From contig CAJIYR010000013.1 in the NCBI GenBank assembly GCA_905181735.1, positions 1 through 36,110 of the forward strand: 36,110 nt of DNA. The letters are read 5' to 3'. The notes under the pieces were generated by a model that saw nothing but the letters and a program-made list of their open reading frames with translations, ran no database searches and was not told the origin of the DNA. A program made the translations under genes and the position numbers. Of the stretch, positions 1 to 7,349 are shown piece by piece; position 1 is the stretch's first letter; each line of letters starts with the position of its first letter. This DNA comes from an uncultured Hyphomicrobiales bacterium. Lineage in GTDB: Bacteria > Pseudomonadota > Alphaproteobacteria > Rhizobiales > TMED25.

Positions 1-5
1 TTTCA

Positions 6-53
6 CCAGTAAATATAGACAGTTATAATAATTGTGATAACATTCTCATTATG
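6..53 (+). repeat. Leader repeat, copy 1 (promoter/5' region of first paralog)
   Basis: This 48-base stretch, ending with the ATG of the gene at 51, recurs at 758-805 before the next gene; by hand count 44 of 48 positions match. It contains a perfect TATAAT at 24-29, with TTTCAC at 1-6 placed 17 bases upstream, so it may be a sigma-70-type promoter with a 5' leader of about 15 bases. No Shine-Dalgarno sequence is visible before the ATG in either copy. A more diverged version precedes the third gene near 2030-2067. The repeat is directly visible; the promoter role is inference. Confidence 0.65.
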
Positions 54-752
54 GGAAAACTATTAGCTATCATCACGCTCATTCTACCACTACTACTATC
101 ACAGAATAGTTGGGCTTCGAGTTTGCCTGAGTGTCAGGGGAGTCCTCTAAATGAGTCAAATTGGCAAGAATCGTCCGAGTGGAATAACTGCCAAGGAGCT
201 GTCACATTCTTTGAAGGTCTATCAGAAGAAGGAGAATGGATTTACGGTAAATTAAAATGGCAATCTGAGTATAATCGTAACGAACATTTAAGTGGAATTT
301 GGGAGATAAAAACGAATTCAATAAATGAAAAAATCTATTTTTACGATCAATGGATTGGTTTTTTAAACTCAGATCTTGTTTGTCAAATTTTATTTACAGA
401 AAAACCTTTTATAAGAAATAAAAATGCCAAAGACTATGGAGTAAAGAACCTTACATTCATAGTTTTGGGAACTAATTGTAAAACTCACAAGTTCCAAGAA
501 GAATTCCAAACAAGCTTTGATAATGTATTTATCGCAAATGAAGGTGAGTTAGTTTTATTTCAAACTAAAATTTTAAAAGAAAATGAGGAAACTGGTTATT
601 TAAACAGAACTTTTCCTAATGGAGCATTGTATAACAGTTTTGAAAAAAAGGATGTCGGGTTTTTAATGCTAAAACGAATTACAAAAAATATATCAAAAGA
701 AGATTTCCTCTCTAAATTTAAACATAAGTTTAAGAGCTTCACATCCAACTAA
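51..752 (+). CDS. Exported protein of unknown function, tandem paralog 1
   Basis: The 233-residue protein starts with a lipid-free signal peptide: a basic start, a leucine/isoleucine-rich core at about 4-17, and cleavage probably after the SWAS region near residue 23. It should be exported to the periplasm or beyond. The first ~35 residues closely match those of the next gene (both have LAIITLILPLL, then SLPEC and GSP, then a WxNCQG motif at 44-49). The rest lacks the MORN/YwqK repeats of its two neighbours and I do not recognise it. It may be a family member that lost or never gained the repeats. There is no Shine-Dalgarno before the ATG; the start is supported by the conserved leader. Confidence 0.75.
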   Translation: MGKLLAIITLILPLLLSQNSWASSLPECQGSPLNESNWQESSEWNNCQGAVTFFEGLSEEGEWIYGKLKWQSEYNRNEHLSGIWEIKTNSINEKIYFYDQWIGFLNSDLVCQILFTEKPFIRNKNAKDYGVKNLTFIVLGTNCKTHKFQEEFQTSFDNVFIANEGELVLFQTKILKENEETGYLNRTFPNGALYNSFEKKDVGFLMLKRITKNISKEDFLSKFKHKFKSFTSN

Positions 753-757
753 ACGCT

Positions 758-805
758 CCAGTAAATATAGACAGCTAGAATAATTATGGTAACATTCTCA
801 TTATG
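758..805 (+). repeat. Leader repeat, copy 2
   Basis: This is the second copy of the 48-base leader found at 6-53, differing at four positions by hand count. It begins five bases after the stop codon of the preceding gene and ends with the ATG at 803. The TATAAT of copy 1 reads TAGAAT here (776-781). Similarity continues into the signal-peptide codons, so the duplicated unit is promoter, leader and signal peptide together. Confidence 0.65.
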
Positions 806-1996
806 AAAAAACTATTAGCTATCATCACACTCATTTTACCACTTCTAATCTCTAGTGAGAGTTGGGGTTCAAGTTTGCCTGAGTGCGAAGGAAGTCCGTC
901 AGATAAGTCAAATATTCTAGTAACTTTCATTTGGGATAATTGTCAAGGAACAGCTGTATTCGAAAACAAAGAAAAATACGTCGGTGAATATAAAGACGGA
1001 AGATTTCATGGTCAAGGAACTTATGCATTCTCGGACGGTGAGGAATACGCGGGTGAATATAAAGAGGGCAATAGGCATGGCAAAGGAACGTACATATTCT
1101 TATCTGGTCAAATATATACAGGTGAATGGAAAGAGGGTTTAAGCCATGGTCAAGGAATTGATACCTGGCCAGATGGAAGAAAATACGTCGGTGAATATGT
1201 AAATAACTCATACCATGGTCAAGGAACATACACATATGTAGATGGTAGAAAAGATGAAGGTGTATGGGTGAACGGTCATTTTCTTTACGGAAAAATCACG
1301 CCAAAAAACAAGGATGAAGAGCTTTGTCTAGAGGTTCATGGTTTAATATACGATTCCTCTGAATTTGATAAATGCATTCAAGGGAGTTCTGAGGCATATA
1401 GTAATAAACATGTCAGTAAATATAAAAAAAATAGAGAGGAAATTTATACTTCTGATTTAGTGTACCGGGATAAACTTTACTATGAAAGCTCCTCCGATAT
1501 TCCCTTTACAGGCAAAACAATTGGACAGATTCAACGTTTGTATAAAGATGGTAAGATGCATGGTGAATCGCTTGAGTATCATGAAAATGAAAAGTTGGCT
1601 TCCAAACGTAACTATGTAGACGGCAAAGAACAAGGTGAGGCGGTTTGGTACTATGACAACGGAAAATTGGAAGCCAAATATAACTATTTAAACGGCAAAA
1701 AGCATGGTGAGGCGGTTTGGTACTATAATAACGAAAAGTTGATGTCTAAACGGAAATATATGAAGGGGAAAATATACGGAGAATCGCTTGCATATCATGA
1801 TAATGGACAATTAAAATCTAAACGTAAATATGTAAATGAGAAAGAACATGGAGAATCTCTTGCGTATCATGACAATGGACAATTAAAATCTAAACATAAA
1901 TATGTAAACGGAAAAAAGCATGGTAAATCGCTTACTTATAATGAGAATGGAGAGCTAGAGAGTAATGTTAATTATGAATGGTGGGGAATAAAATAG
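803..1996 (+). CDS. Exported MORN-repeat / YwqK-repeat protein, tandem paralog 2
   Basis: The 397-residue protein has a signal peptide (core 4-17, cleavage near 22-24), then two repeat regions. Residues about 59-155 hold four to five MORN repeats of about 23 residues (YxGEYKxGxxHGxGTY pattern). Residues about 247-390 hold six or seven repeats of the type annotated as YwqK family (HGExxxYxxNGxLxSKxxYxxGK). Between them lies a non-repetitive linker with the phrase IPFTGKTIG, which recurs in the next gene. MORN and YwqK repeats are beta-hairpin repeats linked to surfaces and protein binding; the antitoxin label often attached to YwqK is not supported here because no toxin gene is adjacent. The role is unknown. 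Confidence 0.8.
   Translation: MKKLLAIITLILPLLISSESWGSSLPECEGSPSDKSNILVTFIWDNCQGTAVFENKEKYVGEYKDGRFHGQGTYAFSDGEEYAGEYKEGNRHGKGTYIFLSGQIYTGEWKEGLSHGQGIDTWPDGRKYVGEYVNNSYHGQGTYTYVDGRKDEGVWVNGHFLYGKITPKNKDEELCLEVHGLIYDSSEFDKCIQGSSEAYSNKHVSKYKKNREEIYTSDLVYRDKLYYESSSDIPFTGKTIGQIQRLYKDGKMHGESLEYHENEKLASKRNYVDGKEQGEAVWYYDNGKLEAKYNYLNGKKHGEAVWYYNNEKLMSKRKYMKGKIYGESLAYHDNGQLKSKRKYVNEKEHGESLAYHDNGQLKSKHKYVNGKKHGKSLTYNENGELESNVNYEWWGIK
1778..1921 (+). repeat. Two tandem 72-bp units inside the repeat protein
   Basis: Units 1778-1849 and 1850-1921 each encode 24 residues of the YwqK-type repeat. By hand count 63 of 72 bases match, which is closer than the other repeats in the gene. This points to a recent in-frame duplication and a region prone to gain or loss of units. 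Confidence 0.7.
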
Positions 1997-2064
1997 ACAA
2001 AATACATTAGATTATTAGCCTATTATAACAATAGACAGGCAATGTAATTATGGTAATATTTAAT

Positions 2065-3198
2065 ATGAAAAGAATACTATTCATCGTTGCGCTCATTCTA
2101 CCAGTCATACTTTCACAGCACAGTTGGGCTAGTTTGTTTGATGAACTGGAATACCGTGATGAACTTAGCTATGAATATAGTTGGATTTATAATCACGATC
2201 TATTGATAGAACGCGATGGACTTGTTTACGTGCCTTTGGCCGATGTTCCTTTTACAGGAAAAACCACAGGGAAAATACAGACTTCGTATAAAGACGGTAA
2301 GTTACACGGTGAATATCTTAATTACTACGATAATGGACAGTTATACAAAGTAGCCAGCTATGTGAATGGCAAGGAACACGGTGAATATCTTAGTTACTAC
2401 GATAATGGACAGCTATGGTACAAAACCAATTATTTAAATGGTAAGCGAGAGGGAGAAACTGTTACTTACGGAGAAATTGGTGAGTTATTGGGCAGAGAAA
2501 ACTTTGTAGATGGCAAGAGGTATGGTGAACGTCTTACCTACTATAAGGGTTATTTAAATGAACGATTAAAATACAAAAGTAACTGGGTGAATGGTAAGGG
2601 GCACGGTGAATTTTTTTCTTACAGAGGCAATGGAGAGTTAGAGTCTAAATCTAACTATTTAAACGATAAATTACACGGTGAACTGATTAATTACGATGAG
2701 AATGGAAAAGTATGGGAGACAAATACCTATGTGAATGGTGTGTTAAAATCTAGTATATCGATTTGTAATGATAGCTTAAGCCAAGAAACCTACCTGAGAA
2801 TATATGATGAAATGGGTCTAGATGTGAATCTTGACCGCTACGAGCTAACTCAGGTTAATAGCAATATTTGTCACTTTAAACTTTACCTATCGACTCATCG
2901 TAGAAATTATATCTATAAAATAAAAGAAGATAAATTGGTTAACTTAACAGACGGTGATTTGCTATTTGAATATCGTCGCGATAAGGGTATTACGGTGAAA
3001 GTTAAGGGTCAGAAATCCTACCTTAACGATTTAGGTGGAGCAATCTGGTATAATTCTGAAAGAGATCTCGAAGGTAAATTGCTTGCATTGTTAGATATAG
3101 AGGAAGGCACATGGATCTCAAAAGATCAATTTGACGATGAATTTCAAGCGCAATTAACGGCCCAAGGACAAGACGGACTCGTTGTCTTTCAAAAATAA
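2065..3198 (+). CDS. Exported YwqK-repeat protein, tandem paralog 3
   Basis: I chose the ATG at 2065 rather than the in-frame ATG at 2050, because 2065 aligns with the starts of the two upstream paralogs (MKRILFIVALILP against MKKLLAIITLILP). This gives 377 residues. The signal peptide ends near SWAS (~23). Then comes the PFTGKTTG phrase shared with paralog 2, and about seven YwqK-type repeats (HGEYLxYYDNGQL, YxNGK). The C-terminal ~130 residues are non-repetitive and unrecognised, ending in GLVVFQK, which resembles GELVLFQTK in paralog 1. A terminator-like hairpin overlaps its stop codon, so the three-gene set probably ends here. Function unknown; presumably periplasmic or surface-exposed. 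Confidence 0.75.
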   Translation: MKRILFIVALILPVILSQHSWASLFDELEYRDELSYEYSWIYNHDLLIERDGLVYVPLADVPFTGKTTGKIQTSYKDGKLHGEYLNYYDNGQLYKVASYVNGKEHGEYLSYYDNGQLWYKTNYLNGKREGETVTYGEIGELLGRENFVDGKRYGERLTYYKGYLNERLKYKSNWVNGKGHGEFFSYRGNGELESKSNYLNDKLHGELINYDENGKVWETNTYVNGVLKSSISICNDSLSQETYLRIYDEMGLDVNLDRYELTQVNSNICHFKLYLSTHRRNYIYKIKEDKLVNLTDGDLLFEYRRDKGITVKVKGQKSYLNDLGGAIWYNSERDLEGKLLALLDIEEGTWISKDQFDDEFQAQLTAQGQDGLVVFQK

Positions 3199-3222
3199 GC
3201 CAACGAACAGCTTATGTTTTTT
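3195..3222 (+). terminator. Rho-independent terminator after the three-paralog cluster
   Basis: Arms ATAAGC (3195-3200) and GCTTAT (3210-3215) flank a nine-base loop and are followed by G and six T. The stem overlaps the TAA stop of the upstream gene. The stem is short but the T run is clear. Confidence 0.55.
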
Positions 3223-3244
3223 ACAAAAATACGCATAAAAATAT

Positions 3245-3313
3245 GACTTGTCACGCCAGAGGTCTTGGGTTTGAGTCTCGTCATTCCCGCCACTTAAAAA
3301 GTTGTAGATTCCT
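3245..3313 (+). pseudogene. Truncated tRNA-Asp 3' end, fragment A (att-like scar)
   Basis: The sequence resembles the 3' part of an alphaproteobacterial tRNA-Asp: TGTCACGCC (GTC anticodon region) at 3249-3257, the variable region GAGGTC, a decayed T arm (loop TTTGAGT), the acceptor strand CATTCCC, discriminator G and encoded CCA (3290-3292). No matching 5' half (a GGGAATG start) lies upstream. About 20 bases of downstream flank (CTTAAAAAGT...GATTCCT) are shared with fragment B at 4008-4072. Mutations in the T stem make it non-functional. Such 3' tRNA copies are typical products of integrase-mediated insertion at a tRNA gene; no integrase is visible here. Confidence 0.7.
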
Positions 3314-3473
3314 AGATTCCAATAGTAAAATTCTTAACCTTACCTAAGAAGAGGTAATAGCAAGGAAGTTATAGATAAAATTTCTATGTTTGATTGTCAT
3401 GTTGATGTAATCTTTAAATACACATAAAAATATAAATAATAATTATTTAATTAATGATTTAATGGAGAATATT

Positions 3474-3917
3474 ATGAACAAAACAAACAAGATGCTGATC
3501 ATTCCGGAGCCGGTACCTGCAAATGGTAATTATGCTCCGTTTCACATAGAAGGCAATTTAATTTATGTCTCTGGCCAATTGCCAATTAAAGATGGAAAGC
3601 TTGTAAAATCAGCGGGTAATAATAGTTTCTTAGATGTTGCATCTCTCCAAATGGAGCTAGTGACCTTAAATATCTTATCGCATGTTATGTCCGCTGTGAA
3701 TAATGATCAGAGCAAGATAGAGTCTTGTGTAAAATTAACTGCCTATTTGGTGCCTCCAGACGATTTTTTTGAACACGCACTTATCTCAAATATTGCATCA
3801 GATATGATAAACGATTTCCTTAAACCGATAAAAAATCATACTAGAACAACTATTGGTATAAAAAGTCTACCACTTGGATCGTTGGTTGAGGCCGATGCAA
3901 TATTCAAAATTACTTGA
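3474..3917 (+). CDS. RidA/YjgF/YER057c (Rid) family protein
   Basis: The 147-residue protein has the Rid-family layout: an N-terminal APFHIEGNLIYVSGQLP stretch (about 21-37), then R124 and E139 at positions matching the conserved arginine and glutamate of RidA (LPLGSLVEADAIF at the C-terminus). RidA hydrolyses reactive enamine/imine intermediates from PLP enzymes, but other Rid subfamilies have different or unknown roles, so the substrate is not assigned. The ATG at 3474 was chosen over the in-frame ATG at 3462 because GGAG at 3464-3467 is a well-spaced ribosome binding site for it. The gene stands alone between two truncated tRNA-Asp ends, so it may be cargo of an integrated element. Confidence 0.85.
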   Translation: MNKTNKMLIIPEPVPANGNYAPFHIEGNLIYVSGQLPIKDGKLVKSAGNNSFLDVASLQMELVTLNILSHVMSAVNNDQSKIESCVKLTAYLVPPDDFFEHALISNIASDMINDFLKPIKNHTRTTIGIKSLPLGSLVEADAIFKIT

Positions 3918-4007
3918 TCAACTGCTAGTAATATAAATAGTTTTTACCTTTATGATAATCGATGGATTATATTTATTATGTTTTTTAAAAAAAGAACATA
4001 AGACACA

Positions 4008-4072
4008 GGCCTGTCCGGAGGTCGCGGGTTCGAGTCCCGTCATTCCCGCCACTTAAAAAGTGATAGATTCCT
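4008..4072 (+). pseudogene. Truncated tRNA-Asp 3' end, fragment B (att-like scar)
   Basis: GGCCTGTC (anticodon arm, with about four bases missing after it) is followed by GGAGGTC, an intact T arm (GCGGG, loop TTCGAGT, CCCGT), CATTCCC, G and CCA ending at 4051. The downstream flank CTTAAAAAGT...GATTCCT matches fragment A. The T arm is better preserved than in fragment A, suggesting a younger duplication. The D arm and 5' acceptor strand are absent, so this is not a functional tRNA gene. Confidence 0.75.
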
Positions 4073-4099
4073 CTCATAATTCAACCTTGATTTAGTTTT

Positions 4100-5239
4100 T
4101 CAAACCTTATAATTATAAAGCCAATCGTATTTCGATAAGTGAAAATCTCCCGATAAATTTTTTAGATACATATTTCTTATATGCTCTAACACACCATTAA
4201 GGTGAAAGATTTCCCCGTTCATGTTTGCGTTTCTAATCACTTTATTCACTCTAGAAAATCTTTTTTTATAGTACTCCTGATGCATTTCTTCTGTTGTTCT
4301 TTTTGATGCAAGTATTTCTGCTAAAACATACCCATCCTCTAGGGCCATTCCGGCACCTTGCGCTAAATGCGGTGGCATAGGATGAGCAGAATCTCCAATT
4401 GAAAAAATAGGTAAGTTGAAATTATTTTTTTGAATTGTGCAACTCTCGTTTAAAGACCATGATTCCCATTTAATGGATGAAATTAGCTCATTAATTTTTT
4501 TAGAAATATTTCCAGGAAGGTTTTCCCCATCTATAGTTTTATTAACCTTATTGTAGTATTTCTCTTTGGCTATTAGAACAAAATTGAAGACATTAACATC
4601 AATAGGATAGACCACTAAGTGCATTGTATCTCCAAGCCAAACGTTCACTTTATTCATTTCTAAATTTAAAGGAATCTCGTTTTTATTTAACGTTGCTCTA
4701 AAGGCTCTAAATTTTAATTTTTTTCTGAGAATTTTTTGTGTGGCAGGATATAGACTCTCTGAATTTATTCCGCTGGATAAAATAACTGTATTTGTATGGT
4801 GGGTGGTATTTTTATTGATAGAGATACTTGTGTTTTCTTCTGTAACGCAAGTTGACGTTATCTCAGAATTATAGTTAATAACTGTCTTGTTTTCTTCGGC
4901 TAAATTTCTCAGAGATTCGTGTAAGGTATTCCTGTTTATCGTGTAGTAATCAGAATGATACCGCTCTCTTGCAAATTTTCCAATTGGTAGGCATGTTAAT
5001 GTTTTTTCATCTCTGGCTGAGATTAACTCTATCGTTTCTATCTTATGCATTTGAGGGATTATTTTTTCTAAAACCCCTAATTTTCTTAGTATGTTTGAAG
5101 CATTTGGTGAGATTTGAATTCCATAAGCTTTTGGTGAATTTTTTGAATATTTATCAAAAATCTCATGGTCAATGTTTTTTTCTGTCAGTGAAATACTGCA
5201 ACTAAGACCAGCAATCCCTGCTCCAATAATACTATGCAT
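4100..5239 (-). CDS. FAD-dependent monooxygenase (class A, UbiH/salicylate hydroxylase-like)
   Basis: The 379-residue protein has the N-terminal dinucleotide-binding motif GAGIAG (6-11) and the second FAD motif IGDSAHPMPPHLAQGAGMALEDG (281-303), which binds the ribityl/phosphate part of FAD. The family hydroxylates aromatic or related substrates using NAD(P)H and O2. The middle DG motif (usually ADGxxS) reads SSGINS (155-160), so its aspartate is missing. It lies 18 bases downstream of the zf-CHCC gene on the same strand; this pairing recurs in alphaproteobacteria. Possible substrates range from a ubiquinone precursor to salicylate-like aromatics; none can be singled out. The start has no clear Shine-Dalgarno. 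Confidence 0.85.
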   Translation of the reverse strand: MHSIIGAGIAGLSCSISLTEKNIDHEIFDKYSKNSPKAYGIQISPNASNILRKLGVLEKIIPQMHKIETIELISARDEKTLTCLPIGKFARERYHSDYYTINRNTLHESLRNLAEENKTVINYNSEITSTCVTEENTSISINKNTTHHTNTVILSSGINSESLYPATQKILRKKLKFRAFRATLNKNEIPLNLEMNKVNVWLGDTMHLVVYPIDVNVFNFVLIAKEKYYNKVNKTIDGENLPGNISKKINELISSIKWESWSLNESCTIQKNNFNLPIFSIGDSAHPMPPHLAQGAGMALEDGYVLAEILASKRTTEEMHQEYYKKRFSRVNKVIRNANMNGEIFHLNGVLEHIRNMYLKNLSGDFHLSKYDWLYNYKV

Positions 5240-5257
5240 AATATTTACTTAAATTTA

Positions 5258-5494
5258 TTAATCTCCAACATTACAATTTGGTGGATTTGTTTCTTTAAGC
5301 CCTAGGCTTTTTTTAAATTTATATAATGTCGAACAATAAGGGCATACAACCTTATTTTCTTTCCCTAGATCCAGGTATATATGAGGATGATCATGCGGTT
5401 GAGTAGCCCCAATGCACTTGAACTTTTTTACCCCTAGCTCTATTACCTTTGCCCCAACATCATTTGTAAAATGTGGGATTATCGTTTCAGACAT
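5258..5494 (-). CDS. Zinc-finger (zf-CHCC) protein, NDUFS6-like
   Basis: The 78-residue protein has candidate zinc ligands C27, H36, C51 and C54 (CIGATQPHDHPHIYLDL, then VCPYCSTLYKF). This is the zf-CHCC domain found in alphaproteobacteria and in the mitochondrial complex I subunit NDUFS6, where it binds zinc at the complex I surface. A GGAG ribosome binding site sits six bases before the ATG. It is the first gene of a two-gene unit with the FAD monooxygenase. A complex I role is suggested by the family only. Confidence 0.85.
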   Translation of the reverse strand: MSETIIPHFTNDVGAKVIELGVKKFKCIGATQPHDHPHIYLDLGKENKVVCPYCSTLYKFKKSLGLKETNPPNCNVGD

Positions 5495-5785
5495 TTAATG
5501 CTCCAATATATAGAAATGTTATACTTATACTTATATGTATATTTATATTATATTATAAAGTTAATTTATACATATAAATGCCTTGATACGCTTATTTAAC
5601 AATTATTTTTTAAAATTATTAATTTAATTTAATGATCAATTAGTATATTCTGAATAAAGTTTAAAAAAAAAGATAAAATATAAGTCTTGTTTACTTTTTG
5701 AGTATAAAATTTATTTTATTAAATAAAAAATAATGCCAATAACATATTCACACTTAGTGAATACTTCGATGTAAGGTTAACGATA
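5495..5785. other. AT-rich divergent intergenic region
   Basis: These 291 bases separate the leftward zf-CHCC gene from rightward cysE and should carry both promoters. The sequence is strongly AT-rich with many near matches to -10 boxes, so I cannot single out a promoter. No tRNA, riboswitch or coding sequence was seen. AAGG about nine bases before the cysE ATG is a possible ribosome binding site. Confidence 0.4.
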
Positions 5786-6622
5786 ATGTCGGTAAAATAC
5801 AGAATTGATGGTGAAGAAGACAAGATATCAGATTGTGATCCTGTGTGGAATTCAATCATTAAAGAAGCTGAACTCGCTATAAAGAATGATCCTGCTGTTG
5901 GTAATTATATGAATTCCTTAATCCTCGGACAAGATTCATTGGAAAAATGCATTTCATTAAAACTGGCTCAGACTCTTGATAGTTGTTATATCGACATAAC
6001 AACTGTTAAGGAGATATTTGATGAATTTTACAACAGCGATCCTGTGATTTCTCAAATAATAAGAGCTGATATAGCTGCTGTGTATGATAGAGATCCTGCC
6101 TGCAATAGATATATGGAGCCTGTTTTGTATTTTAAAGGCTTTCATGCAATACAAATCCATAGAGCTGCACACTGGTTGTGGAAGAATAACCGTAAAGATA
6201 TAGCATATCATTTCCAAAGCATGAGTTCAAAGCTGTTCTCGGTAGATATTCATCCTGCCGCTATATTTGGCAGGGGAATTTTTATAGATCATGCTACCGG
6301 TATCGTTATAGGTGAGACTGCCATTATAGAGGATGATGTATCGATGTTGCATGGGGTTACATTGGGTGGAACCGGTAAAAAAGGTGGCGACAGGCATCCT
6401 AAAGTTAAAAGCGGAGTACTTATCGGAGCAGGCGCAAAGATTTTAGGAAACATAACAATCGGCAAAAGATCAAGAGTTGCATCAGGAAGTGTTGTTTTAA
6501 ATTCTGTTCCAGAAAATACTACTGTAGCTGGAATACCGGCTAAAGTAGTAGGTGAAGTTGGTGAAGAAAACCCTTCTACTCTTATGGATCATCAGTTCCC
6601 TTCAAGAAAGATGCCACGCTAA
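5786..6622 (+). CDS. cysE: Serine O-acetyltransferase
   Basis: CysE transfers acetyl from acetyl-CoA to L-serine, the first committed step of cysteine synthesis in the cytosol. The 278-residue protein has the helical N-terminal domain and the C-terminal left-handed beta-helix with hexapeptide repeats. The catalytic dyad is visible as D154 (DIHPAA) and H169 (DHATG), with the same 15-residue spacing as E. coli D143/H158, followed by TLGGTGKKGGDRHP (192-205). The C-terminal tail lacks a terminal isoleucine (ends RKMPR), so regulation through binding of the tail to cysteine synthase is uncertain. It is followed after 24 bases by a DUF3126 gene, a usual alphaproteobacterial order. Confidence 0.95.
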   Translation: MSVKYRIDGEEDKISDCDPVWNSIIKEAELAIKNDPAVGNYMNSLILGQDSLEKCISLKLAQTLDSCYIDITTVKEIFDEFYNSDPVISQIIRADIAAVYDRDPACNRYMEPVLYFKGFHAIQIHRAAHWLWKNNRKDIAYHFQSMSSKLFSVDIHPAAIFGRGIFIDHATGIVIGETAIIEDDVSMLHGVTLGGTGKKGGDRHPKVKSGVLIGAGAKILGNITIGKRSRVASGSVVLNSVPENTTVAGIPAKVVGEVGEENPSTLMDHQFPSRKMPR

Positions 6623-6646
6623 AAAAATATTTAATACGAGGATAAA

Positions 6647-6856
6647 ATGACCAAAGAAGAATGCAATAAAGTTGAAATTTTTTTAAGAAAAACCTTCAGG
6701 TTGGACGCTATAAAATTAAAGCCATTGCCTAAAAAAGACGATACATTAGAAGTGTATATTGACAATGAGTTTACAGGTCTTATTTACCGAGATGACGAAG
6801 AGGGTGAGGTATCTTATTCTTTTCAGATGGCTATACTGGATTATGATTTAGACTAA
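6647..6856 (+). CDS. DUF3126 family protein
   Basis: This 69-residue acidic protein (KVEIFLRKTF near the N-terminus, LEVYIDNEFTG, and a DDEEGEVSYSFQMAILDYDL end) matches the small DUF3126 family, typically found after cysE in alphaproteobacteria. Its function is unknown. GAGG about eight bases before the ATG is a fair ribosome binding site. It is probably cotranscribed with cysE; its stop codon lies inside a palindrome shared with the convergent hisI end. Confidence 0.85.
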   Translation: MTKEECNKVEIFLRKTFRLDAIKLKPLPKKDDTLEVYIDNEFTGLIYRDDEEGEVSYSFQMAILDYDLD

Positions 6857-6872
6857 TATTGGTAATCATAAT
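6840..6872. terminator. Inverted repeat between convergent DUF3126 and hisI genes
   Basis: Perfect 9-base arms ATTATGATT (6840-6848) and AATCATAAT (6864-6872) are separated by 15 bases. The structure spans both stop codons and is followed by TTTTG on the plus strand. It may act as a weak bidirectional terminator; its low GC content makes that uncertain. Confidence 0.35.
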
Positions 6873-7345
6873 TTTGTAGGGTTTTCTTTTCCCTTATAGA
6901 CAATTTCAGGATCAAATATCTTTTCTTTCTCTTCAAATTTAAGTAACGCTTCACCATTCTTTAAGTCTATTGATCTGTAAAAGCATGATCTGTAACCAAC
7001 GTGACAACTGGCACCAGACCCTTGCACGTCAACGGATATCCATATTGAATCTTGATCATCATCAACTCTTATTTGAATAATACGTTGTGTTAGACCTGAT
7101 GTTGCACCTTTGTGCCAAATACTTTTTCTTGAACGACTCCAATAATGAGCCTCACCAGTTAATATGCTTTGAGATAAGGCTTCTTTATTCATATAACCAA
7201 CCATTAATACTTCGCCAGTTTTTGAGCAAGTTGTGACAGAAGGCAACAAGCCATCCTCGTTAAATTTTGGAGCCAACTCTAATTGCTCTTCAACCTGGTG
7301 GATGCTTTTTCTTTCGGAATATTTTATGGTATTATTTGAACTCAT
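6866..7345 (-). CDS. hisI: Phosphoribosyl-AMP cyclohydrolase
   Basis: HisI opens the adenine ring of phosphoribosyl-AMP in histidine biosynthesis. The 159-residue protein has the single-domain form with WSRSRKSIWHKGATSG (69-84), the metal site DDDQD (95-99) and the zinc cysteines C114 and C121 (SGASCHVGYRSCFYRS). Many family members have DCDxD at 95-99; the DDDQD variant, lacking that cysteine, is common in alphaproteobacteria. There is no HisE domain. The start lies five bases after the folE stop and AAGGA within the 3' end of folE provides the ribosome binding site, so the two genes form an operon. Confidence 0.95.
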   Translation of the reverse strand: MSSNNTIKYSERKSIHQVEEQLELAPKFNEDGLLPSVTTCSKTGEVLMVGYMNKEALSQSILTGEAHYWSRSRKSIWHKGATSGLTQRIIQIRVDDDQDSIWISVDVQGSGASCHVGYRSCFYRSIDLKNGEALLKFEEKEKIFDPEIVYKGKENPTKL

Positions 7346-7349
7346 AAAG

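Noticed and set aside
927-1235. Open minus-strand frame opposite the MORN repeats
   Set aside because: It lies entirely inside the MORN-coding region and its repeated histidine-rich pattern is the antisense of the repeat codons; no ribosome binding site or family.
1540-1980. CRISPR-like repeat array
   Set aside because: The repeats are in-frame coding units with no unique spacers; they encode YwqK-type protein repeats.
803-3198. Toxin-antitoxin system based on YwqK antitoxin label
   Set aside because: No toxin-sized partner is adjacent, and the proteins carry signal peptides, which does not fit a cytosolic antitoxin.
4008-4051. Intact tRNA-Asp gene
   Set aside because: The D arm and the 5' acceptor strand are missing and about four bases of the anticodon region are deleted; only the 3' part is present.
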